Shown piece after piece: positions 22,701 through 31,401 of a stretch of DNA of 64,000 nt (within the stretch, counting starts at the first letter, position 1; every line of letters begins with the position of its first letter). Origin of the DNA: Ganoderma boninense (taxonomy: Eukaryota; Basidiomycota; Agaricomycetes; Polyporales; Polyporaceae); NCBI GenBank assembly GCA_002900995.3, contig CM035304.1:5782134-5846133 (forward strand), written 5' to 3'. Below the pieces are notes generated by a model. It ran no database searches. It saw only the letters and a program-made list of their open reading frames with translations, and was not told the DNA's origin. The translations under genes were made by a program, and so were the position numbers.

Positions 22701-25700
22701 ACTGGAGGTCTGCGGACCATCCTGACGACCAGCCTCCTGCCAGAGCCTTGAGGCCATCGAGCTCATGTCCGGAGCACTGGAGGCAACCGCACTCATCATC
22801 GAGTGGGTGCTCGGGAGTGCTAGCGGGGATGTGCTGCCACGGGTTGTCCTCGGAACAACCGTCCGAGGTTGTCGATAAAACGCCCACGCCCAAGCCGCCC
22901 ATCCCAGGGTCCGAGGAGTCATCTCCAAAGGACGACCTCTGGTAGCCGTTGGCACCGCTTCTGTCACTGTCCGAGACAGTCTGCAGGTCAGGGATAGAGT
23001 CCCTGTCCGGGTCAGAGAGTGCGTCTTTCGATTCATCATCCGACACGCTGTCTGAGACCGTCTGCAGACTTGGCATTGAATCGGTGTCCGAGGACGAGTC
23101 GGAACCATCCGAGCCATCATCCGGGTCGCCGCTCGGTCGCACTGGTGTGGTTACTCGGGTGGAACCCTCCACATCTCGATCTGGGAGACCCGGTGAGTAC
23201 ATTGCCCAGTCGTCTGCGTACTCCATGAAGTGGATATGGTTGAATTCGACTTCTTCAATTCGTGCAGTTGACTCCGCCAGCGTGCGAAGCCCTTCCGCAG
23301 CGGCAGCAAAATCAACGTCAATATTGAAGGTTGCAGCACCCGGAGGCCTTCCTCGGGTGCTAGAAGGTACATTATTCCGTTTAGGGCAAGCACGACTGAC
23401 ATGCCCCTTCTCTCGACAGATGAAGCATTTGTCTGCTGCACGGAGCTCGTCCCGTTCCTGCTCCGTCAGCCTAGGCAGCTGAGAAGCACCGTTCCGTGGT
23501 GGGTAGCTGGGACGACCTTGATCGCGACTCGGAGTGTGCCGCTGCCCATTCGAGGACGGTGGTTGCATGCTCGGTCGCCTATCTTGACGGTGAGTGCGCT
23601 GCTCGGTCCGCTGATGGGAGCCGTTCTGATTGCGGTCGCGCTGCCCGGTCTGGCGCGAACGGGTATCTGCACGGGTCCGGGTGTTGTACGAGTTTCCTTG
23701 CCCGCCTTGTCCGGCGCCGCGATCCACATTCGCGCTGGCGGCCAGTGCCATTTCTGCGATCTCGGCCTCGGTCCGCACGGCTGACCATCCGGATACCTCA
23801 GGATTCAAGCGCGCCCTCCATAGCTCGGCTTGGATTTGAGGGCGAAGACCGAACCAAAGCCGCTCAACGCGGTCTTCTTCCGTCAGATCTCCTACCATCA
23901 TGAACAGCTCACTGAGCTCATGAACAAACTCACGCACGGTACGATCTCCTTGTCGAGCCCGCCGAAGCTTCTGCTTACTGCGCCGCCGGAAGTCTACCGG
24001 GAAACAGTAATTGAAAACTTCAATGAGTACATCTCGGAGGGAGTACGAGTGAGGGCATGGCGCAATCGTGTTCGCGTAACATTCATAGGCCTTCCCTGAG
24101 AGGAAGTATGAGATCGCGCTCGCTTGTCGAGGCGGCGGGAGCTGGTATCCTTCGACATAATCCTCCGCCTCTCGCGCAAACTTATGGAAGGTCTGGGCGT
24201 CGGGTGTGCCATCGAAGGTTGTGGGATCCCGTGGCTTCAGCACAGGTACCCGAGGCTGTATCAGGTGAATCCTCTCGAGCTTCTGCCGCTCTCGCTGACG
24301 CCTTTTCTTTGAGAGCTTACGGCGCCGCCTTCGGGCCGCAGCTTCGTCATCTCCGAGGCCCCGATCGGACGACGAGGAGGACGACGAAGAGGAGGAGGGA
24401 TCAGAGTCACTGGGATCGGGCTGGAGGCACATTCCTACGCCCGCGCCATTGCCGCCAGTGGGAGCGCCCCGAAGAGCCTGCCCCAGGTAGCTGGACAGCG
24501 GAACCTGATTGACCGGCTGTAGAGCTTCAGGCGGGCTAACTCGCGGCCGACTTCTCGACGGTTCATCATCGCGACGCATGAGCGCGTCCACGAAGCCATC
24601 TGCTGCGTTGGATCTAGGATTCCCAGCTCTGGGATCGCGTGGTTCTAGAGGTGCCGCATGCTGGCGATCCTGCGGGCGCAGCCGGTGCTGCCATCTGGCC
24701 TCCTCAGGCATGTCAGGCTCGTGCCCGTCCTCATCATCTGAGGAGTAGTCCTCTACCTGAGGCGGCGGCGGCCACCGCGGTCGTCCCGGAGGAGGGTTCT
24801 CAGGCAGTGGAGAGGGCAGCGAGGGTTCTCGGGTGGTATGTTCTCGTGGAGTGGCCGTCCGAGATTGTAGCTTTAGCTCTTTAAGCTCACGCTGTAACTG
24901 TTCAATCTGAGTGCTTAGTAGTTCCATCTTTGCTTCGTCCGAGCCCGCAATCGATTCCCTTTCAGCTAGTTCGGAAGGTTCAGGGGGGGTCTGTGTGCGA
25001 GCAACAGACTTCCCTTTGCCAAGAGCCGGGTCAGCATCCTCGGTATCCGAGTCAGGAATGATCGCGGTGGACTCGCGAGCTCTCCAACTGTCGTCGTTGA
25101 GCATGTCCGGAACATCCTTAGCTTGCTGCAGTGCCGCGTACATCTCAAATTCGCGGCGCTGCACCTCAGGATTCAACTCGCTGGGGTCAATACCCGCGGC
25201 TCCCCAGTTAGCGGGGTCAACTGCCTTCCCCTTCCGGAAGGTGCGAAGATTCGAGGTCCCCTCTCCGAGGGACTCGTAACCCGCGTCGTCGTCACGACCG
25301 GGTTGTCTTACCATGTGCGGAGGCGTATCGCGCACAGCTGCCGGGCTGTGACCGCGGTGTCTCCGGCGCACTTCGCGCCATCCTTCCTCAGCAGGTTGGG
25401 TAGCGGGGGTGGAATACTCCGCCGATACTTCGGGGGAGTTCACGCGGGATGCAATAGTGGTACGGGGGCCAATCAATGCATTAAGTGTACTATCTGGTAC
25501 AGAACTACTGGGCCGCGTGCTCGGTAGCACAGACGGCGACTCCGACCGAACGACGGGTTCAGTGGAGGAGGGCCTTGAAGCCGCAACCTGACTGTACAGG
25601 CGCGGACTTCCGGCAGGCGTAGAGCCCGACTGTCCGGTGACAGTGGGCTCCGAGAGGGGGGAAAGCGAGCCGCTTGATGGCTCAACCGCAGAGATAGAAT

Positions 25701-25788
25701 TGGCATACTCACCTGGTATGCCCTCCGGGCTCTGAGCCCGCGGTGCCTCGGGAGAGGCGATGTTTTTGCCCGAACGAAGCGTGCGCAT
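16735..25788 (-). CDS. Ty3-type Gag-Pol polyprotein with a long C-terminal extension
   Basis: One ATG-initiated frame of 3,017 codons with no stop or shift. In order it has a Ser/Pro-rich N-terminus, a short coiled coil near residue 300, a Gag core near 520-680, and a CCHC zinc knuckle (CFICREKGHVSRAC, from Cys788). Next come an aspartic protease (DSGSLADFIS, Asp1367), reverse transcriptase (YLDD from Tyr1687) and RNase H (TDGS near 1840). The integrase has an HHCC finger near 2240-2290 and DDE residues near 2310, 2374 and 2410. A chromodomain-like segment (DDEWVIERV...) lies near 2600-2660. About 350 more residues follow, with a hydrophobic stretch near 2736-2757 and a Lys/Ala-rich tail that I do not recognise. 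Gag and Pol share one frame, so no programmed frameshift is needed. Everything needed for transposition appears present. Confidence 0.95.
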   Translation of the reverse strand: MRTLRSGKNIASPEAPRAQSPEGIPGEYANSISAVEPSSGSLSPLSEPTVTGQSGSTPAGSPRLYSQVAASRPSSTEPVVRSESPSVLPSTRPSSSVPDSTLNALIGPRTTIASRVNSPEVSAEYSTPATQPAEEGWREVRRRHRGHSPAAVRDTPPHMVRQPGRDDDAGYESLGEGTSNLRTFRKGKAVDPANWGAAGIDPSELNPEVQRREFEMYAALQQAKDVPDMLNDDSWRARESTAIIPDSDTEDADPALGKGKSVARTQTPPEPSELAERESIAGSDEAKMELLSTQIEQLQRELKELKLQSRTATPREHTTREPSLPSPLPENPPPGRPRWPPPPQVEDYSSDDEDGHEPDMPEEARWQHRLRPQDRQHAAPLEPRDPRAGNPRSNAADGFVDALMRRDDEPSRSRPRVSPPEALQPVNQVPLSSYLGQALRGAPTGGNGAGVGMCLQPDPSDSDPSSSSSSSSSSDRGLGDDEAAARRRRRKLSKKRRQRERQKLERIHLIQPRVPVLKPRDPTTFDGTPDAQTFHKFAREAEDYVEGYQLPPPRQASAISYFLSGKAYECYANTIAPCPHSYSLRDVLIEVFNYCFPVDFRRRSKQKLRRARQGDRTVREFVHELSELFMMVGDLTEEDRVERLWFGLRPQIQAELWRARLNPEVSGWSAVRTEAEIAEMALAASANVDRGAGQGGQGNSYNTRTRADTRSRQTGQRDRNQNGSHQRTEQRTHRQDRRPSMQPPSSNGQRHTPSRDQGRPSYPPRNGASQLPRLTEQERDELRAADKCFICREKGHVSRACPKRNNVPSSTRGRPPGAATFNIDVDFAAAAEGLRTLAESTARIEEVEFNHIHFMEYADDWAMYSPGLPDRDVEGSTRVTTPVRPSGDPDDGSDGSDSSSDTDSMPSLQTVSDSVSDDESKDALSDPDRDSIPDLQTVSDSDRSGANGYQRSSFGDDSSDPGMGGLGVGVLSTTSDGCSEDNPWQHIPASTPEHPLDDECGCLQCSGHELDGLKALAGGWSSGWSADLQSGLMFLDEEYDSRSDTSSSVSDWLQNVCQTDEFWEGDLEVDSLSESEVTPMVDKAGQHQSSTDTQLHLPLRPRHGRERTIVPDIYAQHAMALLNRYRPYMPGEGPNDCRITAIGGEASVSFYYRDVVSRSDILPTEDGMISLENLWLEQPDFDVVQWFRHALADLYGAELSAIQDNGSETMGDVLVQWIARALNEHEPWPADSMENLSPGLPRFSASRHGENILIADCYLAVSAEIAVAAFQNPCLDLLGWYAEYVHRLVSQPSFELEDLETELVQLFVDSPGGYDEPWREIQVNAAEIHSPPVQRNAATTRDFRRVIPEPLVVVVHINGHPARALLDSGSLADFISAKLAQQLGIHALELEKPLPVQLAVQGSRAKVNYGCKAVIEYQTIKEEQYFDVMNLLNYDLILGTPFLSHHRFLLGFNPAKVVVGSAQVAEVSGSRRRVIASHAADLFEDRLEAARHSLREYAAPICRDASDAPFPPLRAINHSIPLKDPSKVYSWRPSRCPDALRDLWIEKRDAYLKSGRWQMTSARNTSPMLLLTKPGTGVKGVPPRLRVVCDLRERNANTVKVASPLPDMEAILRRVSRKPYRSLIDGKDAYEQIRIEPDHVDRTAMTTPDGNMVSLVLQQGDCNAVATYQALMNHIFGPYIGSFLDVYLDDIAIYSDSLEDHIKHCQIVVDILERERLYLSATKLKFLCSELKILGRIVDNDGIRMDPDKVDSVLNWKVPTSRELLRGFLGSVGYLADDIATIRVPMGILSSLTGNEVSFRWNATEQRAFEDIKRLVEAHRSHHRKPLDYRPTAPRIWLVTDGSMAGISGVVSQGDSWRDAHVAAFFSAKLSTTQMNYPVHEIEMLAGVESMLRHRDILLGCHFTWVTDHKGLTHLLNQRNLSGRQARWLEKISEFDFEVEYIPGAENVLADALSRIYTQDAPGTVRAPSEYVVHDDGDGFSAALAAQSISVPVLTATEATAQLPLSSRVTTRAQARAAQQAQGRAEVQLPSVPAPRPTAVAEQRPSIASPTAPVPKKRRARVTPPGAETGRPETAKEFSQRVKRVVLHGPRAEQQEGGNTSQRPKATVEDIPDEEVSIHGTASATAPQSQGRFTSDTPQEWTESLVDPDVLLATQRDKVARNISLLTHLSENSDGVDLLSELKGRLAEDEFFRAILDKPKEYKNFRVEDGLMYLKQDGRERLCIPDVLYKGRSVREIVILHAHSLLAHLGAYKTLQLLKDHFWWRSMTHDVRRYCESCRTCKRSKPNNQRPYGLLQPLKVPTYPWEVIGIDFVGPLPESRNRDGTFDTIAVIIDLLTGMVHLVPCRDNYTARQMAELVFSEVYRHHGLPRAIVSDRDVLFTSTFWSRLHQCIGVELRMSSAYHPESDGSTERANRTVTQMLRQCIAPNQKDWVSKLPAIEFAINLARSETTGYAPFFLNTGRMPRSMIWSDARTDEFAGVRAYAQRVKQAVMAAHDSILAARVKQTRHANGKRRAAPFTVGDLVYVSSKNMRLPKGLARKLAPKFIGPYRITRDFGNYSYLVDLPARLKQRGIHPVFHASLLRIHEPNDDRLFPGRLETQVADFGELDDEWVIERVASHRGHGSDAICEVEWRSGDRTWVPCATISSTRAFAEYLEALGVEDVSSLPNGSGQPPKNDPQVFLGAAAPRHKGPRRQAYIRDDGPSPSTRRRRRQIQRALPPVAQPSRGYLLLARLHYSPLFTLLYPLVLFVLLALAMVFTDHPGISRMRNNNIVLSSKATPLRRDEYVVDQLRRYSNFDGRVRDGKVKGPGKTVPGGYTIFRSDWAQHTACKYQFCEYDPETGLTVIHGEHLPVDELAPFPEPPAKKAPAPAKNTAAAPPKRHTPTPTAAASESTLSGLLSDPELVPLVKTLVVNQLSRSMKGPSGKTTHLSKRDGRPTSQSSSSGSKRPLPDADSAASTSTATKKAKAAAGKAKQSKQPKHKDGGEADEPEASADENEEDLAVKPLIDFNDITMKTQ

Positions 25789-25978
25789 CGTGTAGAGGGT
25801 TTTCGAGGGAAAGGAAATGTTTTTGAGGGTTTTGGTGGTCGTGGCGAGTCGGGTGTCGAGGGGTGATCAGGCCCAGACAACTAGAACAAGCTAGACCGGT
25901 TTGAAGATAAGCAGAGAGAGAGACAAGAGGGGAGAGAGTTAAGCAGAGAGTCGATAGACCAGGGTACTGTCAAAAAGA

Positions 25979-26297
25979 TGTGACGACGGCGGGCGTTAGG
26001 CTCGGAGTCGGCACACGAGAGCGTCCAGGCGCGAAGGACAGGGATAAGGTCTGTCGATTGCAGGGGGTACAAGAACGCTGGCGAGAGGGTACAGAGGCGC
26101 AGCCCTTAAGTACGTAGAGGAGAGGCGAGATCCGAGCCAATGGACGTCGGAGGTACCGAGGGTCCGAGCCAGCGTGACAAACGAAAAGTAAGCAAGAGGC
26201 GAAAATTGAGGGAGTGACAAAGGTGGGGAAGGAACACGTGAGTGTACGGAAATGGAGAAGGGAGCGCGCGAGCAGGGAGACGCGCGTGTCTGTTACA
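25979..26297 (-). repeat. LTR, 5' LTR of the minus-strand element
   Basis: A 319 bp copy matching 16328-16646. Transcription of the element should start within it and run leftwards; the first ATG of the gag-pol frame lies 190 bp inside it. Confidence 0.97.
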
Positions 26298-26302
26298 CTG
26301 TA
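26298..26302. repeat. Target site duplication, right copy (CTGTA)
   Basis: This matches the five bases left of the element (16323-16327). Confidence 0.95.
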
Positions 26303-26596
26303 CGTCGTCTGGAGCATAGATGAGCATGCCGTTCGCGATGAAATGCCATCGGCCGTTGGTAGAAGGCGGATGCATTGCGTCTCTGTAGATGTAATGAATA
26401 GGTTAGCCTAAGCAATACCCTTGCTAGCCATATAAAACAACAACGAAGCACAGTCGCGATAGCGGGTAATGGCGCAACCCTCGTCCCTCGTTCTGACCTC
26501 TTGAAACATGGAACTTGCACGGGGAGCGTGCCCCCAGTTCACGTCTCGGCCGTTAGCACGCATCAGAGTCTCAGCACCAGTCGTGAGGAAGAACAT
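26298..26596 (-). pseudogene. HNH-like gene, upstream fragment right of the retrotransposon
   Basis: Directly right of the element the minus strand reads MHPPSTNGRWHF and then ANGMLIYAPDDVQ, which joins in frame to AGVDGRANSILL left of the element once one CTGTA copy is removed. Further upstream (about 26408-26515, probably beyond a short intron) lies FQEVRTRDEGCAITRYRDC. That pattern fits the start of an HNH-like domain (arginine-aspartate followed by CxxT). The true start codon is uncertain; an ATG at 26596 or further upstream is possible. Transcription of the whole gene is interrupted by 10 kb of retrotransposon. Confidence 0.5.
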
Positions 26597-27040
26597 GGGG
26601 GAGGGTGAATGCGGAGAAGCTCTTGACGATAGAGTAGTCCCTGTTGGCTGTGAGCACTAGAGTTGGTCGACCTCGAGAGGGCGGGAAAGCGGAGAAGCTG
26701 CACGTCGCGACCTGTATTTTTAATGTAGACGTCGATTCCTTGGTATGATACATATGTTTCGTGGTGTTGGATCCGGGAGAGGGTCTCGAGCGATCATGGC
26801 GGGAGCCTGGAGGGAACAGAGGAGAGGAGACGCTCGAGATGTTCGGGACAACGGAACGGGCGACTCGAACAAACAGAGCCAAACTGTCACGGATAACCCG
26901 TGACGTGACGGGATGAATTAAGCGCCTCACCGCCTTTGACCTGTTGAAGCTGACCTCGGTCATCCGTTGCAACTTTCCCCTTCAACGCACCGTTTCCAAC
27001 AAGACAAGTCTCTTTTACAGTACAGGTCCCTGGAGTACGT
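26597..27040. other. Probable 5' flank of the split HNH-like gene and of the + strand membrane-protein gene
   Basis: Two genes diverge from this stretch. A minus-strand frame (26571-26972) has no recognisable family. I see nothing else here. Confidence 0.35.
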
Positions 27041-27046
27041 TATAAA
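27041..27046 (+). promoter_or_regulatory. TATA box candidate
   Basis: TATAAA about 200 bp upstream of the chosen ATG (27242) of the two-helix membrane protein. It directly abuts an ATG at 27047, which is therefore probably not the start used. Confidence 0.4.
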
Positions 27047-27241
27047 ATGACATTTTTCAGCTCGAGGACCTCAGGAGACCTCTCGAGTAGAGCCGACCCC
27101 GCGCGCTCAACGCCGACGTCACCTCATCGAATGCTCAAGAAACCTCGCCCAGTAACCGGTGCGTGCTGTTCCCATGAAATTATCCCTCTATACCGTGGCT
27201 CAACATTTTCTGTCCTAAACTATATGGTAGAGAGCAGAACC

Positions 27242-28118
27242 ATGGCTCTCGCTCGGCAGATGGCTGTCTCAGAGCCCCGAGGCATCAGCACCTCAGCGAA
27301 CCCGGGCCCGTCGACCATGTCATGGAACTACGCCATGAGTTACGTTGGCAGTAAGGTCTCTCGCGACAAGTTCATGCAACTGGCTTCAACTACCATTGCT
27401 GCAAGGACGAAGTCGACATCGTCCACAGTAGGGCCTGCGCCGGCCGCCGTGCAACCCTACGCCGCAATCTACGACTACTTCAGCCGACCGGCGCACGCCC
27501 TCCTTCACCCAGTCTCCGCCATCGAGCACTATTGGGCCTTACGCGCTGCTCGTGCCGAGGCTCTGCTCAGCGCTCACATGGCATACAAGCAAGAGCTGGA
27601 TCACGTTCACGCTACCCACGAACAAAGGCGATCGGTGTGTTTCAGCGCGGCATCATCCGTTCCCCACCAGTATCTCACGAGATCTTGCAGCGTGAACTCG
27701 CCGACGTGCTCACCAAGTACGATCGCGACTACGCCCACGTTCAGCGCATGGTGGTGAGTTCGCTAACCCCCTTTGTCTTCGTCCGCTCACTTACATGTCG
27801 GACAGTGGATGATCGTCGTGGTGGCCGCGTTCGCCGTCGCCCTATGTTCATATATCATCTTTCGATATATACCACAACAGACTCAATCCCCGGCCTCTCG
27901 CCAGCATCGTGCTCTGCACTTCACCATCCCCGTGCTGTCGCCCTTTACTTCAGTCGTACGTTGATATCTCAGGTTTCTGTAAATTTACTCACGTGATCCA
28001 CCCCGTCCAGATCGAACATGAGACGTCGGCCGTCAACGTCCAGCTGGTAGCAGTGCTACTGACTGCTGCAGCCATTGTTGGGACCATCTGGCTCAAGTGC
28101 TGCGCGGGTCGCAGATAA
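27242..28118 (+). CDS. Unrecognised small membrane protein with two C-terminal helices
   Basis: Four exons (27242-27634, 27691-27753, 27806-27955, 28011-28118) join in phase 0 at every intron and give 237 residues. The start is the ATG in AACCATGGCT. The N-terminal two thirds are soluble, with an Ala/Arg-rich helical part (ALRAARAEALLSAHMAYKQE, then ELADVLTKYDRDYAHVQ). Two hydrophobic segments follow: WMIVVVAAFAVALCSYIIF at the start of exon 3 and VQLVAVLLTAAAIVGTIWL near the C-terminus, separated by about 45 residues. The tail is KCCAGRR. I know no family for it. Tail-anchored or double-spanning membrane topology is plausible. Confidence 0.6.
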
Positions 28119-28481
28119 CTTGTCTCAGGCAAAGTCTTTCTGAGTCCTGATCTCATTGACCCACCACCGATACTTACTTATATGATCATTGTACCACGCA
28201 AACTCGCTCGTCCACGGATTCTCTCCGGTGTTTTTCCCCCAGCAGATCATCTCCTACGCGATTGCGTCCATGTCCGTTGCTGACAGCTTTTGCTGCCGCT
28301 TCATCGGATGAAGCAAAATCCTTTAGAAAAGCCTCCGCGCATATACCTACTCTTGAATCCACTGTCAAGAGCTGTATCTAGTATCCAATCTCAACGACAA
28401 ATCGTCTGACAAATCGCATAGACTATCGCCTCCAACCACCAACACGCCCGATTCCGTCTAAAGGAGAAAGCGCTCGTAACG

Positions 28482-28859
28482 ATGCTCGCCGACTACCTCG
28501 CACTCCAAGACCTCCAACCTCTCGTCCTCGAACTCAACAGAATGATAGATCAAGGCCGCGAAATGTATGTCCACCGTCCTCTTTGATGCTCCTGCATTCA
28601 CTCTCCTGCGACACAACTACCCTCTATCTCCTCTGTTAGCGTCCTTCTTGTGACGCCTCTCTACCCTCCTCACGGACACACGCACACTCTTGCTTCTCCA
28701 ACCACCCGGTATGCCTGTTCCTGGGTCGTCACCGCCACCAAATTCCACAACCCGCGACTATCACAGTTCCCCCAGCCCGTCTCCTTATCCAGTCCGATCC
28801 AGCGTGCCACTGGATCTAGCGGTTCCATTGTCCCCGTCCCCTCGACCATGGGCCTCTGA
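28482..28859 (+). CDS. Possible small spliced gene, function unknown
   Basis: Two segments join well: 28482-28564 (MLADYLALQDLQPLVLELNR...) and, after a GTATGT...TTAG intron, from 28639 (VLLVTPLYPPHGHTHTLASP...) to a TGA at 28859. The open frame also extends upstream of 28482 to an acceptor at 28421, so the true start may lie in an earlier exon. No family is recognised. It could be a short gene, part of a longer one, or chance. Confidence 0.3.
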
Positions 28860-29457
28860 TGATCATTGCACATGCACTGTCGATCAATGTGCGGGGCGTG
28901 AGAACTGCTTGGGGAAGTCGCCAGCTGGCAAGCTCTCTGCGATGCATTTTAAGCATTGGTAAGTAGGCCATGGCTGGACATATGAGCGTATGAAGGCCTC
29001 CGACGGACTACCTGTAATACGAGGCCTAGGTACTGATTGGTTTCATAGCGCCGCATGGAACGCCAAATGGTGTACACGTGAGTCAAGAGGCCGCATTCCC
29101 AGGTTCCACCATCGATGCTCCCGATGCCCTGAGCCCTCGTCTTCATCCAATCTGAACCCCTCCGTACAAGCCATCCTCAACACAAAATCCCTTTGTCTCC
29201 CTCTCATCATTTCTTGCAGCCAATACACGCCACATCGCCTTGTATCCCCACTGCTATCGCCTTCATTCGCGTCCCGTATTCTGGAGACGCCGAGGTCGCA
29301 CTCTGTATTGTACGTCGCACATCCACGTATCTGGCTGGTTGCTAATACTCATTCCTCCCCCAGAAGCACCGTATTTTCGCTGGTCAGTACTAATGCACGT
29401 CTGCAATGCGGCATACTGATTAGGAATCATCCCGGTAGGTGAACGACGAGCAACAGC
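28860..29457. other. 5' flank of HET copy 3
   Basis: About 600 bp without a supported gene. Donor-like sequences on the plus strand (near 28962 and 29075) may belong to a spliced leader of the HET gene. Confidence 0.35.
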
Positions 29458-31401
29458 ATGCGCGCTCTGGATACCGCAAGCGGTCATTTCGTGGACATAG
29501 ACCCGAAGGATGGGGGATATGCTATCCTGTCGCACACCTGGAGATCCAAAGGCGAGCAGACGTATCAGCAGCTGAGAGCCATACAAAGGCAGTACACTCC
29601 CTCAGCCGGTGGCAATTCATGCGACGACTATTCATCATCCGATGAGAACTCGCCACCTCGTGCTTCCTCCAAGGACTCTCCCAAACCCATTTGGTCCCAT
29701 CCAAAACTTTCGTCGAAGATCCGGGAGGCTTGTAGGATCGCGCGAGAGCAGGGTCATCGCTACCTGTGGATCGACTCCTGCTGCATCGACAAGACGAGCA
29801 GCTCTGAGCTTTCGGAGTCTATCAATTCCATGTACCTGTGGTACGCCCTTGCGGATGTCTGCTACGCTTTCCTCGCCGACGTTCCGGCTGGAGACGTGGA
29901 GAGGCGTCAACGCGGATGGCCCGATTTCCGCCGGAGTCGCTGGTTCACCCGTGCATGGACACTCCAGGAGCTCATCGCACCCGTGGAGGTCGTGTTTCTC
30001 GCGCAGGACTGGACTCAGATAGGATCGAAAGTGAGCCTTGGAGATCTGATCGCGGAGATTACCAAGATCGAGTTCGACGCCCTCTTGCACGTCGCCCCAC
30101 TGGAAGAGTTCAGTGTCGCCCAGCGATTCTCATGGGCTGCGGATCGAGAGGCTACTAGGGTGGAGGACCGCGCATACTCGCTGCTCGGAATCCTCGACAT
30201 CAACATGCCCACGCTATATGGGGAAGGCGAGCGCGCCTTCCGACGACTACAGGAGGAGATCATGCGCCGTACCCCCGACCAGAGCCTCTTCGCATGGACG
30301 GACTTCAAAGCACATCCGCTGTCCCGCAGGCTCCAGGCGAACCTTGTGGCCCAAAATGAAAACGTACCACTCTCCTTCTATCAAGGGTCCGCATCATCCC
30401 TCCTTGCCCCTTCCCTCAACGTCTTCAGCGACTGTGAGGACATCAAAGCACTCTCACATGACGAGGTCCTTCGTCGTCTTCAACTCGCCACCGATGACCT
30501 CCCTGCCATACATTACGACTTCACCCCATATGGTATCTGTGTCCAGCTCCCCGTAATTCACTTTGAATCCTCCGGGTATTTCCCCCCGGGTTTTGCGGAT
30601 TCAGCGAATGACGTCCCATTCTCCCACTGGTACCTGGTCATTCTTGAATGCGAACACCGGGACTTTCCAGGGCATCTCCTCGGACGAGTCTGCTACACGG
30701 ACTCAGCCGGTCTTAGCATCAACTTCTTGTACTCTGGGTACGTTTGCGACCCACAAGAGCGCTATGGATCTGCGTCTGATCTCGTCCTTCTGTCACCAAC
30801 TACCATTGCCCGTCTCCACTCATCGCACATATCCCCGTCAAAGCTATACATACCACAACTCCTTCAAAGCGATGCAAGGATGAATACTCCCTGGAGTGTT
30901 CGTATCAGACCACATAAAACCATCAACTTGATTTTATCAAAGAAAACCCGGGATGCTCTATACGCCCAAGGGTACACGGCCACCCTCTGCATTCCGGATG
31001 ACGTCGACGCAACCACGCACTCCGTTACGCTTTCTCATGACAGCCACATCATCTCTATAAACTACCAGCACACTTTAAATACGTACACTTCGTGGCACCA
31101 GGCGTTGGACATCCAGGCCAATGTGATGACATTGGTTCGTCGGCCTGGGAGATCTCCGAGTCCCAACAGTCAGGACACCGCATATAGCCTCGGAGTAGTT
31201 GGCTGGAGCGATCATCGCCCATGGTGCATATCTTTGGCCTTCAAGGACGTTGTGCTCGACATGCTGACACCCTACTTGGAATCGACGTTGTCGCTTGGCC
31301 TGGATTTCATAGCAACCAACCTCTACGCTCTGTCTATCGAGTTCAAGGCTAACCCACCCGGCACACGATCGCGGTCTAGGAGGCTATTGCGCCGTCGATG
31401 A
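29458..31401 (+). CDS. HET-domain protein, copy 3
   Basis: An uninterrupted 647-codon frame with ATG start at 29458. It opens MRALDTASGHFVDIDPKD and has HET blocks YAILSHTWRSKGEQTY, HRYLWIDSCCIDKTSSS, SMYLWY and SRWFTRAWTLQELIAP. Then come RAYSLLGILDINMPTLYGEG and IMRRTPDQSLFAWTDF. The C-terminal module (LILSKKTRDALYAQGYTAT, later LYALSIEFKANPPG) corresponds to the tails of copies 2 and 4, so it is a conserved part of this subfamily. The protein ends in a strongly basic stretch (RSRSRRLLRRR). No frame damage is seen. It is predicted to act in the cytosol or nucleus in non-self recognition; this is family inference. Confidence 0.9.
   Translation: MRALDTASGHFVDIDPKDGGYAILSHTWRSKGEQTYQQLRAIQRQYTPSAGGNSCDDYSSSDENSPPRASSKDSPKPIWSHPKLSSKIREACRIAREQGHRYLWIDSCCIDKTSSSELSESINSMYLWYALADVCYAFLADVPAGDVERRQRGWPDFRRSRWFTRAWTLQELIAPVEVVFLAQDWTQIGSKVSLGDLIAEITKIEFDALLHVAPLEEFSVAQRFSWAADREATRVEDRAYSLLGILDINMPTLYGEGERAFRRLQEEIMRRTPDQSLFAWTDFKAHPLSRRLQANLVAQNENVPLSFYQGSASSLLAPSLNVFSDCEDIKALSHDEVLRRLQLATDDLPAIHYDFTPYGICVQLPVIHFESSGYFPPGFADSANDVPFSHWYLVILECEHRDFPGHLLGRVCYTDSAGLSINFLYSGYVCDPQERYGSASDLVLLSPTTIARLHSSHISPSKLYIPQLLQSDARMNTPWSVRIRPHKTINLILSKKTRDALYAQGYTATLCIPDDVDATTHSVTLSHDSHIISINYQHTLNTYTSWHQALDIQANVMTLVRRPGRSPSPNSQDTAYSLGVVGWSDHRPWCISLAFKDVVLDMLTPYLESTLSLGLDFIATNLYALSIEFKANPPGTRSRSRRLLRRR

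Larger units (their letters stand above)
16328..26297 (-). mobile_element. Full-length Ty3/gypsy-type LTR retrotransposon, 9,970 bp
   Basis: Two 319 bp LTRs in direct orientation flank one long minus-strand gag-pol frame, and the whole is bounded by a perfect 5 bp CTGTA target duplication. Both LTRs begin TG and end CA. I found no difference between them by eye, which means a very young insertion. The 190 bp leader (25789-25978) should hold the primer binding site; the bases just inside the 5' LTR do not start with the usual TGG of a tRNA-primed element, so the priming mode is open. A purine tract precedes the 3' LTR. The element lies inside an HNH-like gene in that gene's own orientation. 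Confidence 0.97.

Noticed and set aside
25950..25978. Primer binding site next to the 5' LTR
   Set aside because: The bases directly inside the LTR (TCTTTTTGACAG on the element strand) do not start with TGG; a TGG lies about 17 bases further in, but I cannot match it to a tRNA. Self-priming remains possible.
27047..27241. ATG at 27047 as start of the membrane-protein gene
   Set aside because: It directly follows a TATAAA and would add about 65 low-complexity residues; the ATG at 27242 has a better context. Not decisive.
28118..28421. Joining the membrane-protein gene to the downstream exons near 28422
   Set aside because: The membrane-protein frame ends in a clear TAA with no usable donor just before it.
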